Part shown: positions 62,313-64,000 of the stretch, piece by piece
Numbering within the stretch: position 1 is the stretch's first letter
Layout of the letters: every line of letters starts with the position of its first letter
From: Solilutibacter silvestris
Lineage (GTDB): Bacteria; Pseudomonadota; Gammaproteobacteria; Xanthomonadales; Xanthomonadaceae
NCBI RefSeq assembly: GCF_002895945.1
Contig: NZ_NPZB01000002.1
Coordinates: forward strand, 434,001-498,000
Length of the DNA stretch: 64,000 nucleotides
Direction of reading: 5' to 3'
The notes under the pieces: generated by a model
The model's database searches: none
Told to the model about the DNA's origin: nothing
What the model saw: only the letters and a program-made list of their open reading frames with translations
Position numbers and translations under genes: made by a program

Positions 62313-64000
62313 TCAGTGCGGAACCGTGTCGCTACGGAACACCGGGTACAACCGCAATGCCGGATCGTAAGCGGGATGGCGACGATAGAAGAAATCAAGG
62401 CGCGCCTGCGGTGACTTGGCGAAATCGGCGTCATTCTTCAAGCGCTGCTCGAATTCCTGCTTCAGTGCCGGATCGCGCGCCAGCATCTTGCGCGCTTCCT
62501 GTTCGGTCACGTAGGCCTCCATGTATTCCTTGGATTCGAACGCGTTGTTCATGTCGCCCCAGCCGGCCAGCGCGTCGGGTGCCTGCGGTTCCAGCAGTCC
62601 CATCAGCAGGCGCGACTTCGCCTGCGCGATGGGCACGAACAGCGCGCCCGCCACCAGGTCGCGATGATCCGGCGACCAATGTCCGGCCAGTGTCACCGGC
62701 TGGTGTCCCTCGAATGAATTCGCCGAGAACTTGGCCGTGTCGGCGCGGAAGCTCTCCACCGCAGCGTTGGGCATGGCGCGCGCGATGCGGCGATATTCGA
62801 TGCCGTGCGCCTTCAGTTTCGGCTCGACGATCGACGCCCACGCCGCTGGCACCAGATAGCCGCCGCGCGGGGCGACGACTTCGACATCGGCAACGACATG
62901 ATCCTTGAGCGGGATGTGCCAGACCTGCGGCTTCGATTCGTCGTATTCGGTCATCGTGCCGCCGGAAATGTCGGACTTCCGCCGTTGATAGGCATAACCC
63001 TTGAAATCGATCGTGCGTACGTCGTCGGTGTTGCGGTAGCTCAACGCCACCGGCGTGCCACCGAGTTTGCGCGCGCGCTGGTCGGCGGCATGCGCGGCAG
63101 ACAACCACTCCCTGCCATGGGCGGCGGTGAGTTCGACCACATCGACGATGCCGTTGCGGGTGATGCGCACGCGTTCCGGATAGGTGCGCCAGGAATGCGT
63201 CTCCAGCAGGATGCCGACGCGGTTGCGCAGCGGGTAATAGCCATTGGAGAAGCGCGGCGTCGAGGGGCCTTCGATGAAACCGGATTGCGGATCGTCATCG
63301 TTCACGAAGGAGGGATAGAAGCCGACCGGTTTCGAACCCTGCGTGGCCAATCGTTCCAGCAGGCCGTCCTTCACCGCGCGCCCGACCTTGCGCAATTCCA
63401 TGTCGCCGGAATTCACCGGTTCGCCGGTGATCGAGACATCGTGCTGGAACTTGGCGCCGTCGGTGACGTGCAGGTCGATCTCCACCAGCGGATCCCAGGC
63501 GTTGACGAGACGCAGCATCGCCTGCATTTCCGGCGCATCGGCCTTCATGTAATCGCGGTTGAGGTTGTAGCGTTGCGCGGTGACGCGGAAGCCCATTTCC
63601 TCCGGGCCGCGCTGGTTGGGGCGGTTCCACGCGCGGAAATTCTCGTGGCCGTCGATGTTGAAGACCGGGACGAACAGCAACACGGCATGATCGAGCGCAC
63701 CCTTGGCGGCCTTGCCTTGCAGCATCTCGCGAATCGCAAGAAACCCGGCGTCCTTGCCATCGATTTCACCAGCGTGGATGCCACCCTGCGCCAGCACCAC
63801 CGGCAGGCCTTTCGCGCGCGCGGCCGCGGGCGTCAGTGCGCCCGACGTCGACACCGCCAACGCCTTCATCGGTCGTCCTTCCGGTGTGGTGCCGAAATCG
63901 AAGCAGCGTACCGATTTGGGGTATTTCGTCTGGAAATCGCGGCACAACGCGATCACTTCGTCGTAGCGGCCGGTGCGCTGAAAGCCGCTGCGTTCCGACA
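62313..64000 (-). CDS. M14-family zinc carboxypeptidase (5' end outside window)
   Basis: The frame is open from 63998 to the stop at 62313, so the start and signal lie beyond the right edge. The 562 residues seen contain the M14 zinc site HAGE (GGIHAGEIDGKD) and the third ligand His in VEIDLHVTDGA, with YNLNRDYMKAD between. The catalytic Glu is in LLETHSWRTYP or nearby. The C-terminal part (FEGHQPVTLAGHW) is the M14 extension. It probably removes C-terminal residues of peptides outside the cytoplasm. The stop lies 22 bases from the ribonuclease start, so the three genes are likely cotranscribed. Confidence 0.88.
   Translation of the reverse strand, partial: SERSGFQRTGRYDEVIALCRDFQTKYPKSVRCFDFGTTPEGRPMKALAVSTSGALTPAAARAKGLPVVLAQGGIHAGEIDGKDAGFLAIREMLQGKAAKGALDHAVLLFVPVFNIDGHENFRAWNRPNQRGPEEMGFRVTAQRYNLNRDYMKADAPEMQAMLRLVNAWDPLVEIDLHVTDGAKFQHDVSITGEPVNSGDMELRKVGRAVKDGLLERLATQGSKPVGFYPSFVNDDDPQSGFIEGPSTPRFSNGYYPLRNRVGILLETHSWRTYPERVRITRNGIVDVVELTAAHGREWLSAAHAADQRARKLGGTPVALSYRNTDDVRTIDFKGYAYQRRKSDISGGTMTEYDESKPQVWHIPLKDHVVADVEVVAPRGGYLVPAAWASIVEPKLKAHGIEYRRIARAMPNAAVESFRADTAKFSANSFEGHQPVTLAGHWSPDHRDLVAGALFVPIAQAKSRLLMGLLEPQAPDALAGWGDMNNAFESKEYMEAYVTEQEARKMLARDPALKQEFEQRLKNDADFAKSPQARLDFFYRRHPAYDPALRLYPVFRSDTVPH

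Overview
The window is GC-rich DNA from a gammaproteobacterium of the order Xanthomonadales (Lysobacter/Luteimonas/Rhodanobacter type). Three things point there: the gene order lexA-recA-recX-alaS-csrA, a lexA operator of the form TTAG-N6-TACTA known from Xanthomonas LexA, and the style of the housekeeping genes. Nearly all DNA is coding. There is no CRISPR array, insertion sequence or rRNA operon. One tRNA gene (Ser-GCU) is present.

Left part (1-25 kb): the 3' end of the hydrogenase-maturation gene hypX; a MarR-controlled tripartite efflux operon (marR, outer-membrane factor, emrA, emrB) read leftward; ypjD; the ffh and rpsP-rimM-trmD-rplS translation block; a second DHA2 transporter; a MATE exporter coupled to a signal-peptide methyltransferase; hslR; a DUF4424 protein; a PLP-dependent methionine-pathway enzyme; a beta-propeller protein; a lipoprotein murein transglycosylase; a TonB receptor plus class A acid phosphatase operon; a DUF937 gene; and a WYL regulator followed by a GST-GFA pair with a near-ideal operator palindrome between them.

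Middle part (25-47.5 kb): mutS, pncC, lexA, recA, recX, alaS and csrA, a repair and SOS neighbourhood. Between mutS and pncC sits a 12.4-kb block of three large exported proteins. A (719 aa) ends in a DUF11 domain. B (about 2120 aa) has seven near-identical 690-bp repeats (DUF11 plus Ig-like), a further DUF11 domain, an SdrD_B-like domain and two OmpA-like domains. C (1239 aa) is an outer-membrane beta-barrel with an exported N-terminal region. The C-terminal DUF11 domain of A lacks its last strands, and the mature N-terminus of B begins with sequence of exactly that kind. A CRP/Clp-type site lies upstream of A. This block is the best candidate for an undescribed surface system.

Right part (47.5-64 kb): tRNA-Ser, a methyltransferase, an NlpC/P60 hydrolase, rnd, a lipoprotein with an FGE-like domain, an M48 protease, two single-domain response regulators, an M1 aminopeptidase, a DUF486 protein, trhO, a DEAD-box helicase, selO, a barnase-barstar pair and the 3' part of an M14 carboxypeptidase.

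Many genes overlap by 1-8 bases, which suggests translational coupling. Several regulatory sites are readable: the LexA box, MarR and WYL palindromes, a weak Pho-box-like site and a CRP/Clp site. Two homopolymer tracts (10 C near the start of marR, 5 C in a small membrane-protein gene) sit where slippage would change expression.
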